From: Lysobacteraceae bacterium
Lineage (GTDB): Bacteria > Pseudomonadota > Gammaproteobacteria > Xanthomonadales > Xanthomonadaceae
Length of the DNA stretch: 64,000 bases
Assembly (NCBI GenBank): GCA_004297225.1
Contig: SCUI01000013.1
Location: 372,001-436,000 of the forward strand
Direction of reading: 5' to 3'
Shown one piece after another: positions 19,706 through 28,333 of this stretch (positions within the stretch are counted from its first letter, which is position 1; every line of letters begins with the position of its first letter). Position numbers and translations under genes: made by a program. The notes below the pieces were generated by a model. That model saw only the letters and a program-made list of their open reading frames with translations, did not search any database and was not told where the DNA came from.

Positions 19706-21115
19706 CTACAGCACCTCGGAAGCGTAATCCGCCAGCCGCGAGCGCTCGCCGCGGCGCAGGGTGACGTGCGCGCTGTGCGCCCAGTCCTTGAACCGGTCCA
19801 CGGCATAGGTGAGGCCGGACGTGGTCTCGGTGAGGTAGGGCGTGTCGATCTGCTCGACGTTGCCCAGGCAGACGATCTTGGTGCCCGGGCCGGCGCGGGT
19901 AATCAGCGTCTTCATCTGCTTCGGCGTCAGGTTCTGCGCCTCGTCCAGGATCAGCCAGCGGTTGAGGAAGGTGCGGCCGCGCATGAAGTTCAGCGAGCGG
20001 ATCTTGATCCGCGAGGCGAGCAGGTCGTTGGTCGCCGCGCGGCCCCAGCTGCCGCCTTCCTGGTTGTGGGTGAGCACTTCCAGGTTGTCGGTCAGCGCGC
20101 CCATCCACGGCGTCATCTTTTCCTCCTCGGTGCCGGGGAGGAAGCCGATGTCCTCGCCGACGCTCACCGTGGCGCGGGTCATGATGATCTCGCGGTAGCG
20201 CTGCTGGTCCATGGTCTGCGCCAGGCCCGCGGCCAGCGCCAGCAGGGTCTTGCCGGTGCCGGCGGTGCCGAGCAGGGTGACGAAGTCGACCTCCGGGTCC
20301 ATCAGCGCGTTGAGCGCGAAGTTCTGCTCGCGGTTGCGCGCGGTGATGCCCCAGACGGCATGTTGCGCGGTGCGGTAGTCGTCGACGATCTGCAGGGTGA
20401 CGGTGTCCGCGCCGACCCGGGCGACCTTGAGCTCCGCCTCCTCGTCGCCGGGCAGGTACAGGAACTGGTTCGGGTACCAGTCGTCGTGCGCCCCGTCGTC
20501 CTTGTTGCGCGACACCTCGTAATAGGTGCGGCCCTTGTCGGTCCACGAGCGCAGGTCCTTGCCGTGGCGCTGCCAGAAATCCTCGGGCAGGGCGGTGGCA
20601 CCGGTGTACAGCAGGCTGAAGTCGTCGAGCGCGCGGTCGTTCTCGTAGTCCTCGTTGGTGATCCCGGCGATCGAGGCCTTGATCCGCAGGTTGATGTCCT
20701 TGGACACGAACACCACGTCGGCGTCGGGCTCGGCCTCCTTGAGCACGAGGATCGAACCGAGGATGTGGTTGTCCGGGATGACGGCGCCGAAGCGCTTGCC
20801 CGAGTCGAAGTCGCCGGTCTGGAAGCGCAGCCGGCCGGCGCTCTTCGCGCCGCGCAGCTGCAGCGCCTTGGGCTGCACCAGCGGCAGGCCGTCGGTGATG
20901 TCGCGATCGGGGTCGGCTTCGATCAGTTCGTTGAGGAAGCGGCTGACCTGGCGCGCGTTGCGGCTGGCCTCCGAGGTGCCCTTCTTGGCGTTGTCGAGCT
21001 CCTCCATCACCTGCATCGGCAGGTACACGTCGTGTTCCTCGAACTTGAACAGCGCCGTGGGGTCGTGCATCAGCACGTTGGTGTCGAGGACGTAGATCCG
21101 CGGTTTACGCGTCAT
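19706..21115 (-). CDS. PIN-PhoH protein (PhoH2-type ribonuclease/helicase)
   Basis: Protein of 469 residues with an N-terminal PIN nuclease domain ([20 protein letters not shown], with acidic residues for metal binding) fused to a PhoH ATPase. Walker A is [18 protein letters not shown], Walker [18 protein letters not shown], and [20 protein letters not shown] lies between. The PIN-PhoH fusion (PhoH2, YlaK-like) is described as a sequence-specific RNA helicase/nuclease in other bacteria. The start overlaps the bcp stop by 11 bases, so it is the third gene of gcvR-bcp-phoH2. An RNA target is not predictable here. Confidence 0.9.
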   Translation of the reverse strand: MTRKPRIYVLDTNVLMHDPTALFKFEEHDVYLPMQVMEELDNAKKGTSEASRNARQVSRFLNELIEADPDRDITDGLPLVQPKALQLRGAKSAGRLRFQTGDFDSGKRFGAVIPDNHILGSILVLKEAEPDADVVFVSKDINLRIKASIAGITNEDYENDRALDDFSLLYTGATALPEDFWQRHGKDLRSWTDKGRTYYEVSRNKDDGAHDDWYPNQFLYLPGDEEAELKVARVGADTVTLQIVDDYRTAQHAVWGITARNREQNFALNALMDPEVDFVTLLGTAGTGKTLLALAAGLAQTMDQQRYREIIMTRATVSVGEDIGFLPGTEEEKMTPWMGALTDNLEVLTHNQEGGSWGRAATNDLLASRIKIRSLNFMRGRTFLNRWLILDEAQNLTPKQMKTLITRAGPGTKIVCLGNVEQIDTPYLTETTSGLTYAVDRFKDWAHSAHVTLRRGERSRLADYASEVL

Positions 21116-21596
21116 GCGTGCGTTGTTCCGTCTTGAGGGTTTCGAGGACGTCCGCGGCATGGCCGGGGACCTTGACCTTGCGCCACGCGGCGCGGACCAC
21201 GCCTGCCGGGTCGATCAGGAAGGTGCTGCGTTCGATGCCGACGAATTCCCGGCCGTACAGCTTCTTCGGCTGGATCACGCCGAACGCGTCGCACAACCGC
21301 GAGTCGGCGTCGCTGGCCAGGGGGAAGCGGAAGCCCTGCTTCCCGCAGAAGTTCCGGTGCGATTTCAGCGAGTCGCGCGAAACCCCGATCACGTCCGCGC
21401 CCAGCTTGCGGAACTTCGGCAGCAGCGCGTTGAAGTCGTTGCCCTCGACCGTGCAGCCGGGGGTGGAGTCCTTGGGGTAGAAATACAGCACCAGCCATCG
21501 ACCGGCGAAATCGGCGAGCGTGGCAGCGCTGCCGTCCGACAGCGCAAGCGGCAACGCGAGGGTTGCCCTGGTCAGCGCCTTGCCGGGTTCGATCAT
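21105..21596 (-). CDS. bcp: Thioredoxin-dependent peroxiredoxin Bcp (PrxQ)
   Basis: Thiol peroxidase of 163 residues reducing H2O2 and organic peroxides with thioredoxin. The peroxidatic cysteine is C48 in PKDSTPGCTVEGNDF. The residue five positions later is Asn rather than the Cys used by E. coli Bcp. C84 (RNFCGKQGF) is therefore the likely resolving cysteine, as I recall for the Xanthomonas campestris enzyme. The start lies 6 bases downstream of the gcvR stop, and the stop overlaps phoH2. Confidence 0.94.
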   Translation of the reverse strand: MIEPGKALTRATLALPLALSDGSAATLADFAGRWLVLYFYPKDSTPGCTVEGNDFNALLPKFRKLGADVIGVSRDSLKSHRNFCGKQGFRFPLASDADSRLCDAFGVIQPKKLYGREFVGIERSTFLIDPAGVVRAAWRKVKVPGHAADVLETLKTEQRTHDA

Positions 21597-21601
21597 CGGC
21601 G

Positions 21602-22168
21602 TCAGAACTTCATCGGATCCATGATCGCGTCGAGGTTCAGGTGGTCGCAGAACTCGAGGAAGTCGTCGCGCAGCGCGGCGATATGCATGTCCGCGGGAAT
21701 GCCGATCGTCAGCTGCGCGGTGAACATCTCGGCGCCGGTCTGCATCGCGCGGTAGCGCGAGCAATGCAGCGATTCCACCGTGATCCCCTGGCGGTCGAAG
21801 AAGTCCGCCAGCTGGAACAGGATCCCGGGCTTGTCGGCGGCCACCACCTCGACCACGTAGGGCAGCAGGTTGGACTGCACCGGCTTGGGGCCGGTGCGGT
21901 ACCAGACGAGCTTCAGGCCCTCCTCGCGCTCCAGGCGGCCAAGCATGGTCTCGAGCTTGGCCACCGCATCCCAGGAGCCGGTGGCCAGGGCAGTCACCGA
22001 GACGTCGCGGCCGACGGTCGCCAGCCGCGTGTCCACCAGGTTGCAGCCGCTGTCCGCGATGCGCCGGGTCACAGCGAGCAACGGGGACCGCGGATGCGTC
22101 GTGTAGGCGTTGATCAGCAGGTGGTTCTCGTTGGGCGACGGACGGTTGGCGGAGTCTGGATCGGTCAA
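21602..22168 (-). CDS. gcvR: Glycine cleavage system transcriptional repressor-like ACT protein
   Basis: GcvR-like protein of 188 residues with two ACT domains (HLLINAYTTHPRSPLLAVTR near the N terminus; PYVVEVVAADKPGILFQLADFF in the second half), a fold that senses small ligands such as glycine. It ends DAIMDPMKF. No DNA-binding motif is present; in E. coli GcvR acts by binding GcvA. The only start giving the expected N terminus (MTDPDSANRPSPNENH) is TTG at 22168; an ATG at 22258 would add 30 unlike residues. It heads a gcvR-bcp-phoH2 unit, divergent from dapA. Confidence 0.85.
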   Translation of the reverse strand: MTDPDSANRPSPNENHLLINAYTTHPRSPLLAVTRRIADSGCNLVDTRLATVGRDVSVTALATGSWDAVAKLETMLGRLEREEGLKLVWYRTGPKPVQSNLLPYVVEVVAADKPGILFQLADFFDRQGITVESLHCSRYRAMQTGAEMFTAQLTIGIPADMHIAALRDDFLEFCDHLNLDAIMDPMKF

Positions 22169-22297
22169 GGCGGCGTCCGGCTGGGGGTTGCTGGCGCGCC
22201 AGGCGGGCTGGGCGCCAAGGCAGCATACTTGCCCGTGCTTCGGCGCCGCAAGTAACATCGGGACGCGCCTCCCTCTTTCCCGGCGCTGGACCCAGCC

Positions 22298-23203
22298 TTG
22301 CGACTTTCCGGCAGCATCACCGCGCTGGCGACGCCCTTCACGGTGGCCGGCAAGATCGACTTCGACGCCTGGCAGCGCCTGCTGCACCAGCAGCTGGAGG
22401 GCGGCACCCAGGCGCTGGTGGTCGCCGGCTCCACGGGTGAAGCCGCGGCGCTTTACGACTCCGAATACGAGGCCCTGCTGCGGGCCGCGGTCGAGGCCGT
22501 CGCCGGCCGGGTGCCGGTGGTCGCCGGCACCGGCCTGTCGAATACCGCGAAGACCATCGGGCAGACGCGCCGCGCCGCCGCGCTCGGCGCCGATGCCGCG
22601 CTGGTCGTGGTGCCGCCGTACGTGCGCCCGACGCAGGCGGGCATGGAGGCGCATTTCAGCGCGGTCGCCGACGACGGCACGCTGCCGGTGCTGCTCTACA
22701 ACGTGCCTTCTCGCACCGGTAGCGACATGCTGCCGGCGACGGTCGCCGCGCTGGCCGCGCATCCACGCATCATCGGCATCAAGGAAGCACGCAACGACGA
22801 GGCGCGCATGGCCGAGCTGCTGCGCTTGCGCGATGCAGGCTTCGTCGTGCTCAGCGGCGACGATCCGACCGCCGCGCGGGCGATGCTCGCCGGTGCCGAC
22901 GGGCTGGTCTCGGTCGCCTCCAACGCGCTGCCGTGCGCGATGCGGCGGCTGTGCGACCTGGCGCGCGAGGGGCGCGCGGAACCCACCGCCGCGCTCGATG
23001 CCCGGCTGCAGCCGATCTTCGAATTCCTCGCGGTCGAACCCAACCCGATCCCGCTCAAGGCGCTGCTGGAGCGCATGCAGATCGGGCACGGCCTGCGCCT
23101 GCCGTTGCTGCCGCTGTCGCAGGCGCATGCCGGGCAGGCCGACCACGTCGCCACGCTGATCCCGCCACTCGAACAAGCCTGCCGCGACGAACTCGCGGCC
23201 TGA
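22298..23203 (+). CDS. dapA: 4-hydroxy-tetrahydrodipicolinate synthase
   Basis: Class I aldolase of 301 residues, first committed step of lysine and diaminopimelate synthesis (pyruvate plus aspartate semialdehyde). The Schiff-base lysine is K162 ([10 protein letters not shown]), the catalytic tyrosine Y134 (YNVPSRTG), and the pyruvate-binding GSTGE is at 44-48. The start is TTG at 22298. The aspartate-semialdehyde source asd is also in the window at 58840. It is followed 14 bases later by a BamC-like lipoprotein, mirroring the E. coli dapA-bamC pair. Confidence 0.96.
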   Translation: MRLSGSITALATPFTVAGKIDFDAWQRLLHQQLEGGTQALVVAGSTGEAAALYDSEYEALLRAAVEAVAGRVPVVAGTGLSNTAKTIGQTRRAAALGADAALVVVPPYVRPTQAGMEAHFSAVADDGTLPVLLYNVPSRTGSDMLPATVAALAAHPRIIGIKEARNDEARMAELLRLRDAGFVVLSGDDPTAARAMLAGADGLVSVASNALPCAMRRLCDLAREGRAEPTAALDARLQPIFEFLAVEPNPIPLKALLERMQIGHGLRLPLLPLSQAHAGQADHVATLIPPLEQACRDELAA

Positions 23204-23217
23204 CCAGGAGACGCCCC

Positions 23218-23730
23218 ATGCGCATCGCCCCACGTTCCATGACCATGTTCGCCAGGCCCGCCGCCGCGTTGCTGGCCGTGGCCATGCTGTCAGGCTGCCA
23301 CTGGTTCCGCAGCGACAACGTCTTCGAGCAGCCGGAGGCATCGCGGCCGCTGGAAGTTCCGCCGGACCTCGACCTGCCACGCACCGATGGCGCCATGGTC
23401 CCGCCCGGGACCAGCACGACCTCGGTGACGCGCTCCTCGATGGCCAGCGCGCCAACCCCGGCCAGCGGCTTCAATGTCGGCGGCGACCGCGACGCAACGT
23501 TCGCGAAGGTGGGCGAGGTGCTGGCCGCGACCGAAGGCGTGACCATCGCCAGTCGTGCGCAGGTGCTGGGCGCGTACGACGTCAGCTACCAGGGCAGCAA
23601 CTTCCTGGTCCGCGTCAGCGCGGTGGAAGGCGGCGCCTATGTGTCGGCGGTCGATCCGCGCGGCGTGCCGGCCGGTGGCGATGCGCCGACGCGGCTGCTT
23701 GCGATCCTGAAGGCCGCGCTGGGCGGCTGA
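23218..23730 (+). CDS. BamC/NlpB-like lipoprotein
   Basis: Lipoprotein of 170 residues with a type II signal peptide; lipobox LSGC with the modified cysteine at C27. It continues with a Pro-rich linker (PLEVPPDLDLPRT, the segment by which BamC contacts BamD) and one globular helix-grip-like domain (GDRDATFAKVGEVLAATEGV). E. coli BamC has two such domains and is twice as long, so this is a short variant. It follows dapA as bamC does in E. coli. AGGAG at 23206-23210 supports ATG 23218. Assignment to the BAM complex is inferred from context and motif. Confidence 0.7.
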   Translation: MRIAPRSMTMFARPAAALLAVAMLSGCHWFRSDNVFEQPEASRPLEVPPDLDLPRTDGAMVPPGTSTTSVTRSSMASAPTPASGFNVGGDRDATFAKVGEVLAATEGVTIASRAQVLGAYDVSYQGSNFLVRVSAVEGGAYVSAVDPRGVPAGGDAPTRLLAILKAALGG

Positions 23731-23738
23731 ACCCTCGT

Positions 23739-23771
23739 GCCCCTGCCGGGCCTCAGCGCTCGAGCAGGGGC
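23739..23771. terminator. Possible bidirectional terminator, lipoprotein gene / fdxA
   Basis: GCCCCTGC (23739-23746) and GCAGGGGC (23764-23771) form an 8-bp inverted repeat with a 17-base loop between the convergent genes, overlapping the fdxA 3' end. There is no clear U-tract, so termination is only possible. Confidence 0.3.
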
Positions 23772-24076
23772 AGCTTGTTTGGCTTGCCGTCCCACTCCTC
23801 GGCGTCCGCCGGGGGATCGATGCGTGCGGCAATAACCGGCCATTCCTTCGCGAGTTCGGCGTTGAGGCCGAGGAACACTTCCTGGCCCGCGGGGACGTCG
23901 TCCTCCGGGTAGATGGCACCGACCGGGCACTCGGGCTCGCACAAGGTGCAGTCGATGCACTCGTCCGGGTCGATCACCAGGAAATTCGGCCCTTCATGGA
24001 AACAGTCGACCGGGCACACCTCGACGCAATCGGTGTACTTGCACTTGATGCAGTTCTCGGTGACGACGAATGGCAT
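23753..24076 (-). CDS. fdxA: 7Fe ferredoxin FdxA
   Basis: Soluble ferredoxin of 107 residues with one [3Fe-4S] and one [4Fe-4S] cluster. Cysteines at 9, 17 and 50 (with 21, 40, 43, 46 for the second cluster) match Azotobacter FdI shifted by one. Additional Cys at 12 and 25 are also present. The C-terminal extension [17 protein letters not shown] is typical of FdI. A TAGAAT hexamer lies exactly six bases before the ATG, predicting a leaderless mRNA. Confidence 0.94.
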   Translation of the reverse strand: MPFVVTENCIKCKYTDCVEVCPVDCFHEGPNFLVIDPDECIDCTLCEPECPVGAIYPEDDVPAGQEVFLGLNAELAKEWPVIAARIDPPADAEEWDGKPNKLPLLER

Positions 24077-24082
24077 GGCGTA

Positions 24083-24088
24083 ATTCTA
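24083..24088 (-). promoter_or_regulatory. Leaderless -10 box of fdxA
   Basis: On the minus strand TAGAAT, six bases (TACGCC), then the fdxA ATG. A normal start site 6-7 bases after the hexamer would be the A of the ATG. No -35 match is visible. Confidence 0.6.
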
Positions 24089-24095
24089 ATACGAC

Positions 24096-24122
24096 GAAGC
24101 CCGCGCTTGTGGCGCGGGCTTC
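24096..24122 (-). terminator. Probable terminator of tRNA-Glu
   Basis: An 11-bp perfect stem GAAGCCCGCGC/GCGCGGGCTTC with a 5-base loop, directly downstream of tRNA-Glu on the minus strand. The sequence after it (GTCGTATTAG) is only weakly T-rich. The fdxA -10 lies just beyond the stem. Confidence 0.55.
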
Positions 24123-24129
24123 GGGTGGA

Positions 24130-24205
24130 TGGCGCTCCCTACGAGATTCGAACTCGTGTTTTAGCCTTGAGAGGGCCACGTCCTAGGCCTCTAGACGAAG
24201 GGAGC
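24130..24205 (-). tRNA. tRNA-Glu (anticodon CUC)
   Basis: A 76-nt tRNA on the minus strand: acceptor GCTCCCT pairs with AGGGAGC, discriminator G, CCA encoded. The D arm TCTAGAGGCCTAGGA is the Glu type, and the T loop is GTTCGAATC. The anticodon loop CTCTCAA gives CTC (complement of 24169-24171). The isoacceptor reads GAG, the favoured Glu codon at this GC content. Confidence 0.95.
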
Positions 24206-24285
24206 GGGGTGGTCCCGGGGAGAACCCCCGCGACCCCGGCTGGACGGCCGGCCCCTCTGGCGGCGGAACCGCGCACAGGGCTTGC

Positions 24286-24291
24286 TATTAT
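24286..24291 (+). promoter_or_regulatory. Predicted -10 box of pcnB
   Basis: TATTAT in GCTATTATATGG, the only AT-rich spot of the gap 24206-24303. A start site near 24298 would fall after the ATG at 24292, so initiation at the ATG at 24304 with a very short leader is favoured. The same bases read TATAAT on the minus strand (24287-24292), toward tRNA-Glu. Confidence 0.5.
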
Positions 24292-24303
24292 ATGGGGCTG
24301 ACG

Positions 24304-25653
24304 ATGCGCGAACAAGACACCACCGACGCCGCCCGCGGCCTGCAACTGCGGGTCATTCCCCGGGATGCCCACCCGATCTCGCGCAAGGACATCAGTCCCA
24401 ACGCGTTGCGCGTGCTCTATCGCCTGCGCGACGCCGGCTTCGGCGCCTACCTGGTTGGAGGCGCGGTCCGCGACCTGCTGGTCGGCGGCCACCCGAAGGA
24501 CTTCGACGTGGCCACCAACGCCACCCCGGAGGAGGTCCGCGCGCTGTTCCGCAATTGCCGGCTGATCGGTCGCCGCTTCCGCCTCGCCCACGTGGTGTTC
24601 GGCCGCGAGATCATCGAAGTCGCCACCTTCCGCGCGAACACCGACGACGGCAGCGGGGACCGCCAGTTGCACGAGGGCGGCCGGCTGCTGCGCGACAACG
24701 TCTACGGCACGATCGAGGACGACGCGGTCCGCCGCGACTTCACCGCCAACGCCCTGTATTACGCGATCGAGGACTTCTCGGTGCGCGACTACGTCGGCGG
24801 CTTCGAGGACGTGCAGAACCGGGTGATGAAGCTGATCGGCGACCCGGAGACGCGCTACCGCGAGGACCCGGTGCGGATGCTGCGCGCGGTGCGCCTGGCC
24901 GCCAAGCTCGGTTTTCGCATCGACGGGGCGACCGCCTCGCCGCTTCCGGTCCTGGCGCCGTTACTGCGCGAGGCCGCGCCCGCGCGGCTTTTCGAGGAGT
25001 GCCTGAAGCTGTTCCTGTCCGGCCACGCGGAACGGAGTTTCCTGGGCCTGGAATCACACGGACTGCTGGACGTGCTGGTCCCGGAATCGTCGCAGGCGCT
25101 GCGCTCGAACCGCAGCGGCGCGTTGCGGCGGATGCTGCTCGAGGGGCTGCGCAACACCGATGCCCGGGTCGCCGCCGGCGAGCCGGTCTCGCCGGCGTTC
25201 CTGTTCGCCCTGCTGCTGTGGCCGGCCTACTGCCGGGCGCTGATGGCGCTGCAGGCGCAGGGCATGCACGCGGCGGAAGCGCAACGCCGTGCCGCCGACC
25301 GGGTCACGTTGCACCAGTTGCAGGTGATCGCGCTGCCGCGTCGGTTCTCGCTGCCGATGCAGGAGATCTGGCTGCTGCAATCCCGCTTCGGCCAGCGCAA
25401 GCGCATGGGTCGCTTCCTGTCGCACCCGCGCTTCCGCGCGGCGTTCGATTTCCTCGAACTGCGCCAGGTGGCGTCGCCCGAGCACGCCGACGACGTCGCC
25501 TTCTGGCGCGAGGCGCAAGGTGGCGCTTTCGCCGCCGGCGACCATGAAGCCGACTCGGATGCCGGCGACGGCGACGGCGACGCCGCCTTGCCGCGTCGCC
25601 CGCGTCGCCGCCCCCGTCGCCGCCGGTCCGGCGGCAGCGCCGGCACCGCATGA
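24304..25653 (+). CDS. pcnB: Poly(A) polymerase I
   Basis: Nucleotidyltransferase of 449 residues that adds 3' poly(A) tails and promotes RNA decay. The catalytic core has AYLVGGAVRDLLVG, then DFDVATNATPEEV with the metal-binding DxD, and RRDFTANALYYAI. The RNA-binding region has EDPVRMLRAVRLAAKLGF. The C terminus is low-complexity (Asp/Gly-rich, then Arg/Pro-rich), as in other PcnB. ATG 24304 is preferred to 24292 because of the promoter position. The stop overlaps the folK start (ATGA). Confidence 0.95.
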   Translation: MREQDTTDAARGLQLRVIPRDAHPISRKDISPNALRVLYRLRDAGFGAYLVGGAVRDLLVGGHPKDFDVATNATPEEVRALFRNCRLIGRRFRLAHVVFGREIIEVATFRANTDDGSGDRQLHEGGRLLRDNVYGTIEDDAVRRDFTANALYYAIEDFSVRDYVGGFEDVQNRVMKLIGDPETRYREDPVRMLRAVRLAAKLGFRIDGATASPLPVLAPLLREAAPARLFEECLKLFLSGHAERSFLGLESHGLLDVLVPESSQALRSNRSGALRRMLLEGLRNTDARVAAGEPVSPAFLFALLLWPAYCRALMALQAQGMHAAEAQRRAADRVTLHQLQVIALPRRFSLPMQEIWLLQSRFGQRKRMGRFLSHPRFRAAFDFLELRQVASPEHADDVAFWREAQGGAFAAGDHEADSDAGDGDGDAALPRRPRRRPRRRRSGGSAGTA

Positions 25654-26201
25654 CTTCCGGGCGGCGCCTGCCGGCGCCCGTGCTCGCGGCGGTCGCCCTG
25701 GGTGGCAACCTGGGCGACGCGGCGCGGACCGTGCGCGAGGCGCTGCAGGCGCTGGACGGCCTGCCCGACACCCGCGTCGAACGCTGCTCGCCGCTCTATC
25801 GCACGCGTGCCTGGGGCAACACCGCGCAGCCCGACTTCATCAATGCCGCCGCCTTGCTGCGCACGACGCTGGACGCACGGACGCTGCTCGACGACCTGCT
25901 CGCGATCGAGCGTCGATTCGGGCGCGAACGCGAGGGCGAGGCGCAGTGGGGGCCGCGGACGCTTGACCTGGACCTGTTGCTGCATGGCGAGGCGGTGATC
26001 GACGAGGCGGGCCTGCGCGTGCCGCATCCACGCCTGCACGAGCGCGCGTTCGTGCTGTTGCCGCTGTCCCGGATCGCGCCGCGGATGCAGGTACCCGGCC
26101 ACGGCCGCGTCGAGGAACTGCTGGCGCGGGTGGATGCGAGCGACTGCGTGGCGCTTGCTTCCGACACCCCCTCACGCCAGGCCGGTATTCCGCCGGCATA
26201 A
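25650..26201 (+). CDS. folK: 2-amino-4-hydroxy-6-hydroxymethyldihydropteridine pyrophosphokinase
   Basis: HPPK (183 residues) transfers pyrophosphate from ATP to 6-hydroxymethyl-dihydropterin in folate synthesis. Signatures are VALGGNLGD near the N terminus, SPLYRTRAWGNTAQPDFINA, and the metal/substrate motif RTLDLDLLLHGE with PHPRLHERAFVL. It overlaps pcnB by 4 bases; the pcnB-folK pair is conserved in gammaproteobacteria. Its TAA stop lies inside the CATAAT hexamer assigned to panB. Confidence 0.95.
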   Translation: MTSGRRLPAPVLAAVALGGNLGDAARTVREALQALDGLPDTRVERCSPLYRTRAWGNTAQPDFINAAALLRTTLDARTLLDDLLAIERRFGREREGEAQWGPRTLDLDLLLHGEAVIDEAGLRVPHPRLHERAFVLLPLSRIAPRMQVPGHGRVEELLARVDASDCVALASDTPSRQAGIPPA

Positions 26202-26202
26202 T
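26197..26202 (+). promoter_or_regulatory. -10-like box of panB overlapping the folK stop
   Basis: CATAAT followed by TGCCGC; bases 26199-26201 are the folK stop TAA. It would start transcription about 20 bases before the panB ATG. No -35 match. Confidence 0.4.
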
Positions 26203-26228
26203 TGCCGCACCCACGAACGGACGCCGCG

Positions 26229-27044
26229 ATGGACACCCCGACGGGACGCAAGCCCTGGACCGTCCCGATGCTGGCCGAAGCCAAGCGCGGCGGGCGGCGC
26301 ATGGCGATGCTCACCGCCTACGACGCCGGATTCGCGCGGGCGATGGACCGTGCCGGCATCGACCTGGTGCTGGTCGGCGATTCGCTGGGCATGGTGGTGC
26401 AGGGGCGCGACAGCACGTTGCCGGTGACGGTGGACGACATCGCCTACCACACCGCCTGCGTGTCGCGCGGGTTGTCGAGCGCGCTGCTGCTTTCCGACCT
26501 GCCGTTCCAGGCCGATGCGACGCCCGCGCGCGCGCTGGATGCGGCGACCCGCTTCCTCCAGGCCGGCGCGGCGATGGCCAAGCTCGAGGGCGCCGGGCAC
26601 AAGCTCGAAGTCATCCGTTACCTCGTGGAGCGCGAAGTACCGGTGTGCGCGCACCTGGGCCTGACGCCGCAGTCGGTGCTGCGCTTCGGCGGCTTCAAGG
26701 TGCAGGGACGCGACGATGCCGCCGCGTCCCGCCTGCACGAGGAAGCGCGCGCCGTGCAGGACGCCGGCGCCAGCCTGCTGGTGCTAGAGGGCGTGCCGTC
26801 GGCGCTGGCCGCCGGCATCACCGCCGCGCTCGACATCCCGACCATCGGCATCGGTGCCGGTCCGCGATGCGACGGCCAGGTGCTGGTGCTGCACGACCTG
26901 CTCGGCCTGGACAGCGGCCACCGCCGGCCAAAGTTCGTCAAGGACTTCCTCGGGGAGGGCGGCTCGGTCGAGGGCGCGTTCCGCGCGTTCGCCGAAGCGG
27001 TGCGCAACGGCAGCTTCCCGGACGCCGCGCACTCCTACGAATGA
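26229..27044 (+). CDS. panB: 3-methyl-2-oxobutanoate hydroxymethyltransferase
   Basis: Ketopantoate hydroxymethyltransferase (271 residues), first step of pantothenate synthesis. Visible are [38 protein letters not shown] with a metal-binding Asp, [16 protein letters not shown] (catalytic Glu) and [22 protein letters not shown] 26229 gives the family start. The stop overlaps panC by ATGA. Confidence 0.97.
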   Translation: MDTPTGRKPWTVPMLAEAKRGGRRMAMLTAYDAGFARAMDRAGIDLVLVGDSLGMVVQGRDSTLPVTVDDIAYHTACVSRGLSSALLLSDLPFQADATPARALDAATRFLQAGAAMAKLEGAGHKLEVIRYLVEREVPVCAHLGLTPQSVLRFGGFKVQGRDDAAASRLHEEARAVQDAGASLLVLEGVPSALAAGITAALDIPTIGIGAGPRCDGQVLVLHDLLGLDSGHRRPKFVKDFLGEGGSVEGAFRAFAEAVRNGSFPDAAHSYE

Positions 27045-27895
27045 TCGAGGTCGCCTCGGAACTTGGCGTGCTGCGCGCCCGCGTGGCGCAATGGAAGCGA
27101 GAAGGGCTGCGCGTGGGCTTCGTTCCGACCATGGGCAACCTGCACGCCGGGCACCATTCCCTGGTCGCATTGGCGCGCGCGCACGCCGATCGCGTGGTGG
27201 CGAGCGTGTTCGTCAATCCGACCCAGTTCGGCCCGAACGAGGATTTCTCGCGCTATCCGCGCACGCCCGGGGCCGATGCCGAAGGCCTTGCGGCCTCGGG
27301 CTGCGACCTGCTGTGGCTGCCGTCGGTGGCGACGATGTATCCGTTCGGACCGGAGGCGACGGTGCGCGTGCAGGTGCCGGGCATCACCGAAGTGCTGGAA
27401 GGCGCGCACCGTCCGGGGCATTTCGACGGCGTGGCCACGGTGGTCGCGCGACTGTTCAACCAGGTCCAGCCCGACGTCGCCGCGTTCGGTCGCAAGGACT
27501 GGCAGCAACTGGCGGTGATCCGCTACCTGGTGCGCGACCTCGCGTTCCCGCTGGAACTCCTCGCCGGCGAAACATTGCGCGAGGCCGATGGCCTGGCGAT
27601 GAGCTCGCGCAACCAGTACCTCGCGCCGGCCGAGCGCGCCGCGGCGCCGGCGTTGCACCGCGCCCTGCTCGGCGTCCGCGCCGCCATGGAAGCGGGCCGG
27701 GAGCGCGAAGCCGCCGAGGCGGAAGCGGTTTCGGCACTGCGCGACGCCGGTTTCGTCGTGGATTACGTCGCCGTCCGCCGCCCGGGGCTCGAACTCCCCG
27801 GGCCGCGTGAATCCGGCGAATTCGTGGTCCTGGCCGCGGCGCGGCTGGGCACGACCCGGCTGATCGACAACCTCGAATTCACCCTGCGCTGGTAG
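27041..27895 (+). CDS. panC: Pantoate--beta-alanine ligase
   Basis: Pantothenate synthetase (284 residues), joining pantoate and beta-alanine with ATP. Motifs are [16 protein letters not shown] (HxGH nucleotide-binding loop), [32 protein letters not shown] and the KMSKS-like MSSRNQYL. It is coupled to panB by a 4-base overlap. The TAG stop is part of the TAGAAT hexamer of panD. Confidence 0.97.
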   Translation: MIEVASELGVLRARVAQWKREGLRVGFVPTMGNLHAGHHSLVALARAHADRVVASVFVNPTQFGPNEDFSRYPRTPGADAEGLAASGCDLLWLPSVATMYPFGPEATVRVQVPGITEVLEGAHRPGHFDGVATVVARLFNQVQPDVAAFGRKDWQQLAVIRYLVRDLAFPLELLAGETLREADGLAMSSRNQYLAPAERAAAPALHRALLGVRAAMEAGREREAAEAEAVSALRDAGFVVDYVAVRRPGLELPGPRESGEFVVLAAARLGTTRLIDNLEFTLRW

Positions 27896-27898
27896 AAT
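27893..27898 (+). promoter_or_regulatory. Leaderless -10 box of panD on the panC stop codon
   Basis: TAGAAT, whose first three bases are the panC stop codon, then six bases (GCCCGC) and the panD ATG at 27905. Transcription would start at the ATG itself. Confidence 0.6.
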
Positions 27899-27904
27899 GC
27901 CCGC

Positions 27905-28285
27905 ATGCAACTGACCCTGCTCAAGGCCAAGATCCATCGCGCCACGGTGACCCACGCCGAGCTGCATTACGAGGGTTCCTGCGCCATCGACGGCCGCCTG
28001 CTCGACATCTCCGGCATCCGCGAGTACGAGCAGGTGCACATCTTCAACGTCGACAACGGCCAGCGCTTCGTCACCTACGCGATCCGTGCCGAGGAAGGCA
28101 GCGGCATCATCTCGGTCAACGGCGCCGCCGCGCACCGTGCCCAGCCGGGCGACCTGGTGATCATCTGCGCCTACGCGGCGCTGGACGAAGCGGAACTGGC
28201 GAAGTTCGAGCCGACCCTGGTCTACGTCGACCGCCAGAACGCGCTCACCCACACCAACACCTCGATCCCCGCCCAGGCGGCCTGA
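27905..28285 (+). CDS. panD: Aspartate 1-decarboxylase
   Basis: Pyruvoyl enzyme making beta-alanine from aspartate for the PanC reaction. The proenzyme has 126 residues and self-cleaves at Gly24-Ser25 (HYEGSCAID), turning Ser25 into the pyruvoyl group. Further conserved parts are [15 protein letters not shown] and [19 protein letters not shown]. It lies 9 bases after panC but seems to have its own leaderless promoter, giving independent control of beta-alanine supply. Confidence 0.97.
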   Translation: MQLTLLKAKIHRATVTHAELHYEGSCAIDGRLLDISGIREYEQVHIFNVDNGQRFVTYAIRAEEGSGIISVNGAAAHRAQPGDLVIICAYAALDEAELAKFEPTLVYVDRQNALTHTNTSIPAQAA

Positions 28286-28297
28286 TCCTCCCGGAAC

Positions 28298-28327
28298 CTC
28301 CCTTGCGGGAGCGGCGCAAGCCGCGAC
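28298..28327. repeat. REP palindrome, panD/queG convergent gap
   Basis: Two adjacent hairpins: CTCCC-TTGC-GGGAG (28298-28311) and GCGGC-GCAA-GCCGC (28311-28324). The 21-bp core at 28307-28327 is the reverse complement of the copies at 32201 and 58799. It sits between the 3' ends of two convergent genes, a typical REP position. Confidence 0.8.
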
Positions 28328-28333
28328 GGCGCG

